Source: an uncultured Ruminococcus sp.
GTDB taxonomy: Bacteria > Bacillota > Clostridia > Oscillospirales > Ruminococcaceae
Assembly: GCA_902783235.1 (NCBI GenBank)
Contig: CACZQG010000097.1
Location: 1-7,457, forward strand
Length of the DNA: 7,457 nucleotides
Direction of reading: 5' to 3'
Of this stretch, positions 1 to 5,433 are shown one piece after another. Positions within the stretch are counted from its first letter, which is position 1, and each line of letters starts with the position of its first letter. Made by a program: the position numbers and the translations under genes. Below the pieces are notes generated by a model. It searched no databases, was not told the DNA's origin, and was given only the letters and a program-made list of their open reading frames with translations.

Positions 1-128
1 AATGCTGGCATATTGTCAGGCTTTCTGACGCAGAGAAATTTTCTATCTGGCAAGTATTGTTGGCAATGTTTAGTTGGGGGAGCAATAACATTGCCGCAAG
101 GTGTGTCCCTATCCTTGCTGCTGCTTTC
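1..128. other. Non-coding repeat-like flank
   Basis: I see no credible gene here. The one open frame (TTG at 13 to 222) has no good ribosome binding site and runs into the repeat element that follows, so I do not call it. The stretch contains a perfect 9-bp inverted repeat (62-70 with 87-95) and a short hairpin TGCTGC/GCAGCA (119-124 with 131-136) at the junction with the next element. The reverse complement of 6-18 (tgacaatatgcca) closely resembles 7434-7445 (tgacatatgcca), which suggests this flank belongs to the same kind of repeat DNA in opposite orientation. That last point is inference from a short match. Confidence 0.45.
62..95. repeat. Perfect 9-bp inverted repeat
   Basis: GGCAATGTT (62-70) is followed after 16 bases by its exact reverse complement AACATTGCC (87-95). 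Neither strand has a T-run after the stem, so it does not look like a Rho-independent terminator. It could be part of a repeat element or a protein-binding site; the sequence alone does not decide. Confidence 0.6.
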
Positions 129-195
129 AGGCAGCACCGCACAAAGACTGCTTGAATGCTTTGCAGGTCATCCGCCGGTGTTTCACCAGATCTGC

Positions 196-245
196 GACGA
201 CAGTTTTTCATCAAGTCTTTGACGACAGTTTTTCATCAAATCTTT
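196..245 (+). repeat. 25-bp tandem repeat, two units
   Basis: Two adjacent 25-bp units (196-220 and 221-245), each beginning gacgacagtttttcatcaa and ending tcttt, differ at a single base (G at 215, A at 240). The second unit's end forms a perfect 7-bp hairpin with what follows: TCAAATC (236-242), loop TTT, GATTTGA (246-252). The array lies inside the complete repeat element and is absent from the copy at 7296. Confidence 0.85.
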
Positions 246-250
246 GATTT

Positions 251-340
251 GACTTGAAAAACAAGTACGTTTAGGTATTTGACTTGAAAAACAAGTGCAT
301 TTAGGTATTTGGATAGAAACACAAATGCCCCTGGGGTACA
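251..340 (+). repeat. 30-bp tandem repeat, two clear units plus one degenerate
   Basis: Units 251-280 and 281-310 match at 28 of 30 positions. The next 30 bases (311-340) stay in phase and match the second unit at 16 of 30, and they correspond to the core present in the copy at 7364. Units 1 and 2 each carry the hairpin acttg-AAAAA-caagt. The third contains CCCC-T-GGGG (328-336). The simplest reading is that a single ancestral core was duplicated and then diverged. Confidence 0.75.
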
Positions 341-495
341 CCAGTATGCCTGCCGAGGCTTTATGTACTCTGACGAAAAATCTGACTTCGCATCTGACGC
401 ACGATCTTTGTGCGGTATTGCCTTACTCATATATAATATATTTTATCACAAATCAGGTCTTCTGTAAATAATTTTTTTCTTTTTTCTTTAAAATG

Positions 496-524
496 TTTGC
501 ATTTTCCTGATTTTTTGGTATAAT
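496..524 (+). promoter_or_regulatory. Sigma-A-type promoter of the pseudo-carboxypeptidase gene
   Basis: TTTGCA (496-501) as -35, a 17-bp spacer, and TATAAT (519-524) as -10, with an extended -10 TG at 516-517. A T-rich tract (468-490) lies just upstream. Transcription should start near 531 and give a leader of about 95 nt before the TTG start at 627. Confidence 0.75.
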
Positions 525-530
525 AGTATA

Positions 531-626
531 TGGAGATAAAAATATATAAGAATAAGTGCCTGCTCGGTAACTGAAAGCAGTCAGGCTGACCGTGCGGTAT
601 TGCATAAAATTATGAGGTGATATTTT
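531..626 (+). other. 5' leader with short hairpins and a TIR-like 12-mer
   Basis: The leader contains CTGCT (560-564) pairable with AGCAG (576-580), and the overlapping palindrome GTCAG-g-CTGAC (580-590). The 12-mer gtgcggtattgc (592-603) is identical to the inner part of the repeat element's right terminal repeat (410-421). No riboswitch class is recognisable. The ribosome binding site follows 10 nt after the 12-mer. Confidence 0.35.
614..620 (+). promoter_or_regulatory. Ribosome binding site deciding a TTG start
   Basis: GAGGTGA (614-620) lies 6 nt before TTG at 627. The ATG at 612 cannot be used because it reaches a stop after two codons. The next in-frame ATG would cut into the signal peptide, so TTG is the supported start. 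Confidence 0.85.
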
Positions 627-2012
627 TTGAAGAAATTAGTCTCCGCTCTGACGGCGGCAGTTATAATGATAATGACCTTTGGAGTGAATGCTTCTGCTAT
701 ATCCTTCAATCCTTCCTTTGAGATCAAGAGTGAAGCTGTATATCTTATGAATCTTGACAGCAAGGATGTGGTATTTGAGAAAAATGCTGATATGGAGGAA
801 ATGCCTGCCGCTCTTACAAATATAATGACAGCGGTCGTGGTACTGGAAAACTGCAAGAATATCGACGAAGAGCTTATTGAAGCCAATGACGATCTGTATG
901 ATGAATTTGACAGCTATGAATTTGACGATGATCTCAGATATGCTGATATATGGGACGGAGACACCTTTTCCGTAAAGGATTATCTTTATACTATGCTGCT
1001 TACATCCTCCTGTGAGGCTTCTGTTATACTTGCCGATCATTTCGGTGGCAACAGCATAGAGTCATTTGTGGGAATGATGAATGACAAGGCAAAGCAGATA
1101 GGCTGTAAAAACACAGTCTTTAAAAATCCTCACGGACTTTATGATCCCGAGCAGCATACTACCGCCAGGGATATGGCTCTTATAACCCAGTATGCACTGA
1201 CAGTGCCGGGATTTGAAGATATAGCCTGTGCTATGGAGTATCAGCTCAATCCCAGAAACCCCGGCAACTCCCATGACGGTGGCTGGAGCATAAGCCATTC
1301 AAATGTTATGATGAGCTCTGCCAATGACTATTACCTGTACGGCATCAAGGGCATAAAGACGGGCAATTTGCAGCTGGGAGGCAGATGCATCGCTACTATG
1401 GGTACCAATGACGGAATAAAATATCTGCTGATATTGCTCAATGCCCCTCTTGCAAATGAGGACGGAGATACCAGATATTACCATATAATAGACGCTTACA
1501 ATATTATGAGTTGGGTATTTGAGAATTTCAGCTATACCACACTCCTTGACAAGAAGGAGGAGGTGGCTGAGCTGAAGGTCTCCAATTCCAACGGAAACGG
1601 ATATGTGCTGCTAAAGCCTGAAAAAAGTGTTTCAACATTGTGGTACAATGATGTGGATACTACCTCTGTGCAGACCATCAAAACACTTGCCGAGGATGTT
1701 TCAGCACCCATAAAAAAGGGACAGAAGCTGGGAGAGATCGAGCTTCGCCTGGGAGATGAGCTTATAGATATCGTGGATCTTGTGGCGGCAGATGATGTGG
1801 AGAGGTCTTTCCTGAAATTCAATTTTTCCATGACCACCGATTTCTTTTCATCCAAGCTGTTTCTGATAGCGGTGATAATAACCTCCATACTTTCATTTAT
1901 ATATATAGCTCTATGTGTATGGGCATATCAGGACAGGCGGAGAAGAAACAAGAGCAATTTTGCCAATAAGAATATAGTTAAAAAGCTTTACAGAAATAAC
2001 AGAAGGCGGTAG
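627..2012 (+). CDS. Membrane-anchored D,D-carboxypeptidase-like protein (peptidase S11), probably inactive
   Basis: A 461-residue relative of DacA/DacF low-molecular-weight penicillin-binding proteins, which trim the terminal D-Ala of peptidoglycan stem peptides outside the membrane. Order of parts: signal peptide (1-24, cleavage likely after Ala-Ser-Ala), S11 domain (about 35-305), PBP5-like beta-rich C-terminal domain (about 308-392), one transmembrane helix (411-434), and a cytoplasmic tail with 12 Lys/Arg in 27 residues. Of the three S11 motifs, KTG is intact (K244-T245-G246). The SxxK motif at MPAALTNIMT reads Ala62-Leu-Thr-Asn65, so nucleophile and general base are both missing, and SxN reads Ser127-Ser-Cys129. 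SxC is known from the Streptomyces K15 transpeptidase, so the SxxK loss is the decisive change. Residues 80-112 are about half acidic. The frame is intact, so this is not a decayed gene by frameshift. A scaffolding or peptidoglycan-binding role is inference. It is monocistronic, with its own promoter and terminator. Confidence 0.88.
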   Translation: MKKLVSALTAAVIMIMTFGVNASAISFNPSFEIKSEAVYLMNLDSKDVVFEKNADMEEMPAALTNIMTAVVVLENCKNIDEELIEANDDLYDEFDSYEFDDDLRYADIWDGDTFSVKDYLYTMLLTSSCEASVILADHFGGNSIESFVGMMNDKAKQIGCKNTVFKNPHGLYDPEQHTTARDMALITQYALTVPGFEDIACAMEYQLNPRNPGNSHDGGWSISHSNVMMSSANDYYLYGIKGIKTGNLQLGGRCIATMGTNDGIKYLLILLNAPLANEDGDTRYYHIIDAYNIMSWVFENFSYTTLLDKKEEVAELKVSNSNGNGYVLLKPEKSVSTLWYNDVDTTSVQTIKTLAEDVSAPIKKGQKLGEIELRLGDELIDIVDLVAADDVERSFLKFNFSMTTDFFSSKLFLIAVIITSILSFIYIALCVWAYQDRRRRNKSNFANKNIVKKLYRNNRRR

Positions 2013-2047
2013 ACCACGGGAAAACACTGCCGGACATATCGGGAAAC

Positions 2048-2073
2048 AAGCAGTGTCTTCGGATGCTGCTTTT
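2048..2073 (+). terminator. Rho-independent terminator with UUCG tetraloop
   Basis: A 10-bp stem (2048-2057 with 2062-2071, including two G-U pairs) closes on C(TTCG)G and runs into TTTT (2070-2073), then GCTTTAT. It lies 36 nt after the stop codon of the upstream gene. An alternative 7-bp pairing, ACACTGC (2024-2030) with GCAGTGT (2050-2056), competes with the left arm. Confidence 0.8.
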
Positions 2074-2123
2074 GCTTTATCTGTACAGCTTGAAGCATGA
2101 TTTACCGGGGACAATGGAGGGAC

Positions 2124-2139
2124 TTCAAAAATATTTGAA
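2124..2139. promoter_or_regulatory. Palindrome upstream of the aconitase promoter, possible operator
   Basis: TTCAAAAATATTTGAA is an inverted repeat with 6-bp arms and a 4-bp centre, ending 6 bp before the first -35 candidate. Its position suits a regulator site, but it does not match the Rex consensus (TTGT...ACAA) or the CcpC pattern (ATAA-N7-TTAT). In AT-rich DNA such a palindrome can arise by chance. Confidence 0.3.
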
Positions 2140-2145
2140 AAAGGC

Positions 2146-2186
2146 TTGATATTTTCTTGACAAACAATGGTATAATGTTGTAAAAT
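2146..2186 (+). promoter_or_regulatory. Overlapping promoter candidates for the aconitase operon
   Basis: Two readings overlap. The first is TTGACA (2157-2162), an 18-bp spacer and TAAAAT (2181-2186). The second is TTGATA (2146-2151), a 19-bp spacer and TATAAT (2171-2176) with an extended -10 TG at 2168-2169. Both would give a leader of roughly 80-95 nt. A start-site map would separate them. Confidence 0.65.
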
Positions 2187-2206
2187 ATAAGTAGCAGTTT
2201 TGTATG

Positions 2207-2235
2207 GCAAATGCCGGTCATGTTCCGGCGTTTGC
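2207..2235 (+). other. Strong hairpin in the aconitase leader
   Basis: Positions 2207-2217 pair with 2225-2235 in an 11-bp stem (one T-G wobble) around a 7-nt loop, tcatgtt. Weaker pairs can extend the stem outward. No T-run follows, so it is not a terminator. It sits 21 nt before the ribosome binding site and could act on mRNA stability or translation; that role is inference. Confidence 0.6.
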
Positions 2236-2256
2236 TGTGATCTGAAACGATATTTG

Positions 2257-2262
2257 AAAGGA
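2257..2262 (+). promoter_or_regulatory. Ribosome binding site deciding the aconitase start
   Basis: AAAGGA (2257-2262) is 11 nt before ATG at 2274 but only 2 nt before the in-frame GTG at 2265. The ATG also gives the family's usual beginning, MGLTLTEKIL, so 2274 is preferred over 2265. Confidence 0.75.
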
Positions 2263-2273
2263 ATGTGAACACA

Positions 2274-4211
2274 ATGGGTTTGACATTAACGGAAAAGATT
2301 CTTAAAGCACATCTCGTTGATGGTGAAATGGTAAAGGGACAGGAGATCGGTATCAGGATCGATCAGACCCTTACTCAGGACGCTACAGGTACTATGGCTT
2401 ATCTGGAATTTGAGGCTATGGGAGTGCCGAGAGTAAGAACAGAGAGAAGTGTGGCATATATCGACCACAATACTCTCCAGAATGGCTTTGAAAATGCCGA
2501 TGACCACCGCTTTATCGGCAGTGTTGCCAAAAAGCACGGCATATACTTTTCTCGTCCCGGCAACGGTATCTGCCATCAGGTGCATCTGGAGCGTTTCGGA
2601 ATTCCCGGCAAAACCCTTATAGGCTCTGACAGCCATACTCCCACAGGCGGCGGTATCGGTATGATAGCTATCGGTGCCGGCGGTCTTGATGTTGCTGTTG
2701 CTATGGGCGGCGGTGCTTATTATATTACCTGCCCAAAGGTGGTAAAGGTGGAGCTCAAGGGCAAGCTTTCTCCCTGGGTCGCAGCTAAAGATGTTATACT
2801 GGAAGTGCTGAAAAGAATGTCTGTTAAAGGCGGCGTGGGAAAGGTGATAGAATACTGCGGCGAAGGCGTTAAGACACTTTCCGTTCCCGAAAGAGCTACT
2901 ATAACCAACATGGGCGCAGAGCTTGGCGCAACTACATCCATATTCCCCTCAGATGAGATAACAAAGGAATTCTTAAAGGCTCAGAAGCGTGAAGAGGTAT
3001 GGACAGAGCTTTCCGCTGATCCGGACGCAGTATACGACGAGGAGCTGACTATAGATCTGAGCACTCTGGAGCCTATGGCTGCCTGTCCTCATTCTCCCGA
3101 CAATGTAAAATCTGTAAAGGAGATAGGAAGGATAAAGATAGATCAGGTTTGTATCGGTTCATGTACAAACTCATCTCTTATGGATATGCTGAAGGTAGCA
3201 CATATCTTAAAGGGCAGAACGGTGCATCCCGATGTTTCACTTGCTATCGCTCCCGGCTCCAAGCAGGTGCTGAATATGCTGGCTGAAAACGGTGCTCTTT
3301 CCATTATGATAGATGCAGGTGCAAGAATACTTGAAAGTGCCTGCGGTCCGTGTATCGGTATGGGTCAGTCTCCCAACTCAAAGGGAATCTCCCTGCGTAC
3401 ATTCAACAGAAACTTTGAAGGACGCTCCGGCACAAAGGATGGTCAGATCTATCTGGTATCTCCCGAGGTGGCAGCTGCTTCCGCAATAGCAGGTGTATTC
3501 TCCGATCCGAGAGATCTGGGAGATATGCCCGAATTCAAGCTCCCTGAGGTATTCAAGATAAATGACAACATGATAGTTCCTCCTGCTGCCGAGGCTGATA
3601 TGGACAGCGTTGAGATACTCCGTGGACCCAATATCAAGCCTTTCCCCGAAACATCACCTCTGGACGATTCCATAGATGCCGGTGTTTCACTTAAAGTGGG
3701 GGACAATATCACTACCGACCACATTATGCCCGCAGGTGCAAAGATCCTTCCTCTTCGTTCAAACATACCTGCTATCTCTCAGCACTGCTTCACTATCTGC
3801 GATGAGCATTTCCCTGCAAGAGCTAAGGAAATGGGCAAGAGCATTATCGTGGGCGGCTCAAACTACGGTCAGGGATCATCAAGAGAGCACGCTGCACTGG
3901 CACCTCTCTATCTTGGCATCAAGGCGGTTCTTGTTAAGTCCTTTGCAAGAATACACAGAGCAAATCTTATAAATGCAGGCATTCTCCCTCTTACATTCGT
4001 AAATGAGGCTGATTATGATACCATAGATCAGGGTGATGAGCTGGTACTGGAAAATGTAAGAAATGATATAGAAAACGGTGTTTCGGAGCTTACTGTCAAG
4101 AACAAGACCAAGGGCAATGACATTAAGGTACTTTGCGAGCTCAGCGGCAGAACCCGTGATATAATCCTTGCCGGCGGACTTCTTGACTATACAAGAGAGT
4201 CGATGAAATGA
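2274..4211 (+). CDS. acn: Aconitate hydratase (aconitase), Aquifex-type
   Basis: A 645-residue cytoplasmic [4Fe-4S] enzyme that isomerises citrate to isocitrate via cis-aconitate. The three cluster-ligand cysteines are in place: Cys297 in CIGSCTNSS, and Cys357 and Cys360 in ESACGPCIGMGQ. The N-terminal substrate motifs (ATGTMAYLEFEA, YIDHN, GSDSHTPTGGG) are intact. The C-terminal swivel domain begins near DHIMPAG and holds GQGSSREHAAL (about 533-543), the counterpart of the catalytic Ser/Arg loop of mitochondrial aconitase. The length is typical of the short bacterial/mitochondrial-like class rather than the roughly 900-residue AcnA class. It is the first gene of an apparent operon and overlaps the next gene by 4 bp. 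With isocitrate dehydrogenase downstream it forms the citrate to 2-oxoglutarate branch, probably for glutamate synthesis. The gene name is by family, not by strain. Confidence 0.96.
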   Translation: MGLTLTEKILKAHLVDGEMVKGQEIGIRIDQTLTQDATGTMAYLEFEAMGVPRVRTERSVAYIDHNTLQNGFENADDHRFIGSVAKKHGIYFSRPGNGICHQVHLERFGIPGKTLIGSDSHTPTGGGIGMIAIGAGGLDVAVAMGGGAYYITCPKVVKVELKGKLSPWVAAKDVILEVLKRMSVKGGVGKVIEYCGEGVKTLSVPERATITNMGAELGATTSIFPSDEITKEFLKAQKREEVWTELSADPDAVYDEELTIDLSTLEPMAACPHSPDNVKSVKEIGRIKIDQVCIGSCTNSSLMDMLKVAHILKGRTVHPDVSLAIAPGSKQVLNMLAENGALSIMIDAGARILESACGPCIGMGQSPNSKGISLRTFNRNFEGRSGTKDGQIYLVSPEVAAASAIAGVFSDPRDLGDMPEFKLPEVFKINDNMIVPPAAEADMDSVEILRGPNIKPFPETSPLDDSIDAGVSLKVGDNITTDHIMPAGAKILPLRSNIPAISQHCFTICDEHFPARAKEMGKSIIVGGSNYGQGSSREHAALAPLYLGIKAVLVKSFARIHRANLINAGILPLTFVNEADYDTIDQGDELVLENVRNDIENGVSELTVKNKTKGNDIKVLCELSGRTRDIILAGGLLDYTRESMK

Positions 4212-4426
4212 TCTATGCTTCAATTTTCAGAAGCCTGAAAAAGCAGTTCAGCTTTGGAGAAAAGCTGATGGCGGTGGCATTATTGTTTGTCATATACGCA
4301 GGTGTCAGCTTCTTGCTGAAAAAATATTTTCCGGATATGATAATACGAAAAAGGAATACCATAGCCGCAGCAGTTTCGTTTATCGCTGTAGGGATATTCC
4401 TGCTGATGATAAAGCTGTTCAGATAA
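4208..4426 (+). CDS. Small two-helix membrane protein, unknown function
   Basis: A 72-residue protein whose ATG overlaps the aconitase stop codon (ATGA), which implies translational coupling; there is only weak purine-rich sequence upstream (agagag). Two hydrophobic segments are visible, about 20-37 and 51-70, separated by a basic, proline-containing link (KKYFPDMIIRKRN). By the positive-inside rule the link and the basic N-terminus (residues 8-12) would both face the cytoplasm, giving a hairpin topology; this is inference. I do not recognise a family. Tight packing between aconitase and a TraX-like gene makes a real gene likely despite its size. Confidence 0.7.
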   Translation: MIYASIFRSLKKQFSFGEKLMAVALLFVIYAGVSFLLKKYFPDMIIRKRNTIAAAVSFIAVGIFLLMIKLFR

Positions 4427-4447
4427 ATTTCCGGTATGAGGTGAAAA

Positions 4448-5221
4448 ATGCAGATAGATATTTCAAAGAAAAGACCTGTAGGCAGAAGAGTAACTATTCC
4501 GGGAAACAGAAAAAAGCAGACCGGGATATCCTTTACTGCACTTGTGATAATTGCAGCAGCTGCGTTTTTTATTGACTGCTTCGGGCAGGCTGTACTGGGT
4601 ATAGGAAATATATGGGTATATCAGCTTCTGCGCTTTATCGGGCAGATAGCTGCTCCCATAGCCTGCTTTCTCGCTGCAAAGCTGTTTTGCGGCACACGGA
4701 ATATAAAAAATCTTTTTATTCTGGGAGTGATACTTCTGGCAGTGAGCCATGTGGCTTTCGTGTATTTTAACCATGAGGAATTTACGCTGCTGAGAGGTAC
4801 GAGCTTTATGCTGCCGGTTTTTCTGGGCTGTGCGGCTTTGTTCGTAAAGGATATGACCACTATTGACAGCAATATGAGAACGGTCATGATATTTCTTCTG
4901 TGCCTGCTGGCATGGTTCGGCAGCGGAGGAAGTGTATGTGCCGTATGGGTATTTCTGCTGGGAAGTGATCTTGAAAGATCCTTGAAGACAAAGATATTTC
5001 TTTTCTCCTGGGTGCTCATATTCGTGATGGGTCTTATATATTCGGTGATAGAGGGCAGATGGTATATGGAGCTGTACCGTTTGGGAAATCTCGCAGCATT
5101 GCCTCTCATAATGCGTTATAAAGAGGACCGGGAATATCCGGCATGGAGATATGGGTGTACCTTGATTTATCCGGTGATAATGGGAGCAGCTGCTGCGGCA
5201 GAAAGGATCATTAATTCGTAA
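4448..5221 (+). CDS. TraX-like polytopic membrane protein
   Basis: A 257-residue integral membrane protein with about seven or eight hydrophobic segments (roughly 30-50, 62-80, 88-107, 119-133, 145-171, 182-201, 211-222, 235-252). TraX of the F plasmid N-acetylates pilin; chromosomal TraX-family proteins in Firmicutes are of unknown substrate and usually annotated as acetyltransferase-like. The resemblance rests on the first segment ending I-D (42-43), a helix beginning RFIGQIAAPIACF (62-74), and a C-terminal LIYPVI (239-244). It is divergent: from memory the family usually has I-D-H and G-R where this protein has I-D-C44 and G-Q66. A 25-residue basic N-terminal extension precedes the first helix. 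GAGGTGA (4438-4444) is the ribosome binding site. It lies 21 bp after the small membrane gene, probably in the aconitase operon. No clear terminator follows. It could instead be an unrelated membrane protein. Confidence 0.65.
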   Translation: MQIDISKKRPVGRRVTIPGNRKKQTGISFTALVIIAAAAFFIDCFGQAVLGIGNIWVYQLLRFIGQIAAPIACFLAAKLFCGTRNIKNLFILGVILLAVSHVAFVYFNHEEFTLLRGTSFMLPVFLGCAALFVKDMTTIDSNMRTVMIFLLCLLAWFGSGGSVCAVWVFLLGSDLERSLKTKIFLFSWVLIFVMGLIYSVIEGRWYMELYRLGNLAALPLIMRYKEDREYPAWRYGCTLIYPVIMGAAAAAERIINS

Positions 5222-5433
5222 TGGGTAATTATGTGCCGCTTGGAGTTATGAAGCATCAAACGAGAGCATAATTGTCCCCAAAATACAGTTCTGCTGCAGC
5301 TGACTCATTTAAATCAAGTAATATAAATGTCCTGTAATCGGCATTGAAATGCCTGAACGGGAAAGCAATAAAGGGGAAAACTAAGAGTTTTACGGTGCTT
5401 TTTTCAAAAGTGCCAAAGAAGGAGGAAAAATAA
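5222..5433 (+). other. Structured intergenic region before icd
   Basis: No gene is present. The region holds four pairable segments: AATTATG (5227-5233) with CATAATT (5267-5273), flanked by GGG (5223-5225) and CCC (5276-5278) and enclosing GCTT/AAGC (5238-5241 with 5251-5254); ggcat-TGAA-atgcc (5340-5353, a perfect 14-bp palindrome); AAAACT-AAG-AGTTTT (5377-5391); and a 9-bp stem at 5394-5414 with a 3-nt loop ending 4 nt before the ribosome binding site. I recognise no known riboswitch. The last hairpin has no T-run, so it is not a terminator. Confidence 0.5.
5300..5327 (+). promoter_or_regulatory. Possible promoter for icd-rex
   Basis: CTGACT (5300-5305), a 16-bp spacer and TATAAA (5322-5327). 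The -35 matches the consensus at 4 of 6 positions and the -10 at 5 of 6. A start near 5334 would place the last three leader hairpins in the transcript. Read-through from the aconitase operon is also possible because no terminator is evident before this point. Confidence 0.45.

Larger units (their letters stand above)
129..423 (+). mobile_element. MITE-like non-coding element, complete copy
   Basis: This is a 295-bp block bounded by near-perfect terminal inverted repeats: aggcagcaccgcacaaaga at 129-147 and tctttgtgcggtattgcct at 405-423, which pair at 17 of 19 positions. The first 64 bp after the outer base (130-193) match 7297-7360 at 57 of 64 positions without gaps. The core 307-338 matches 7364-7395 at 29 of 32. 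The element encodes no transposase. Its interior is rich in palindromes and short tandem repeats. Known MITE-type elements are mobilised by a transposase supplied elsewhere; that this one is mobile is inference. I could not identify a convincing target-site duplication: the right end reads TTGCCTTA while the left end reads TTCAGGC. I do not recognise it as a named family. Confidence 0.7.

Noticed and set aside
13..222. 69-residue open frame at the left edge
   Set aside because: TTG start without a good ribosome binding site, and the second half is translation of the repeat element head.
251..340. 30-bp units resembling a CRISPR array
   Set aside because: Units are directly adjacent with no spacers, only two are well conserved, and no cas gene is present.
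236..430. 64-residue minus-strand open frame with repeated peptide
   Set aside because: It is entirely inside the repeat element; the repeated peptide simply translates the 30-bp units.
432..437. TATAAT after the repeat element as an outward promoter
   Set aside because: The only -35 candidate at 18-bp spacing (TTGTGC) is poor, and the gene has a better promoter at 496-524.
636..1040. 134-residue minus-strand open frame
   Set aside because: Antisense shadow of the pseudo-PBP gene; no recognisable domain.
2051..2056. CAGTGT resembling the loop of an iron-responsive element
   Set aside because: It lies in the stem, not the loop, of a terminator hairpin and upstream of the aconitase promoter.
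2164..2181. ACAA...TTGT inverted pair in the aconitase promoter
   Set aside because: It is the inverse of the Rex arrangement (TTGT...ACAA) and only four bases per arm match.
2265..2273. GTG start for aconitase three codons upstream
   Set aside because: Only 2 nt separate it from the ribosome binding site, and the ATG at 2274 gives the standard family N-terminus.
4621..5109. 162-residue minus-strand open frame
   Set aside because: Fully antisense to the TraX-like gene, whose membrane-segment pattern and ribosome binding site support the + strand.
5272..5289. Possible Rex operator beginning TTGT
   Set aside because: The right half reads CAGT instead of ACAA, and the arms do not form an inverted repeat.
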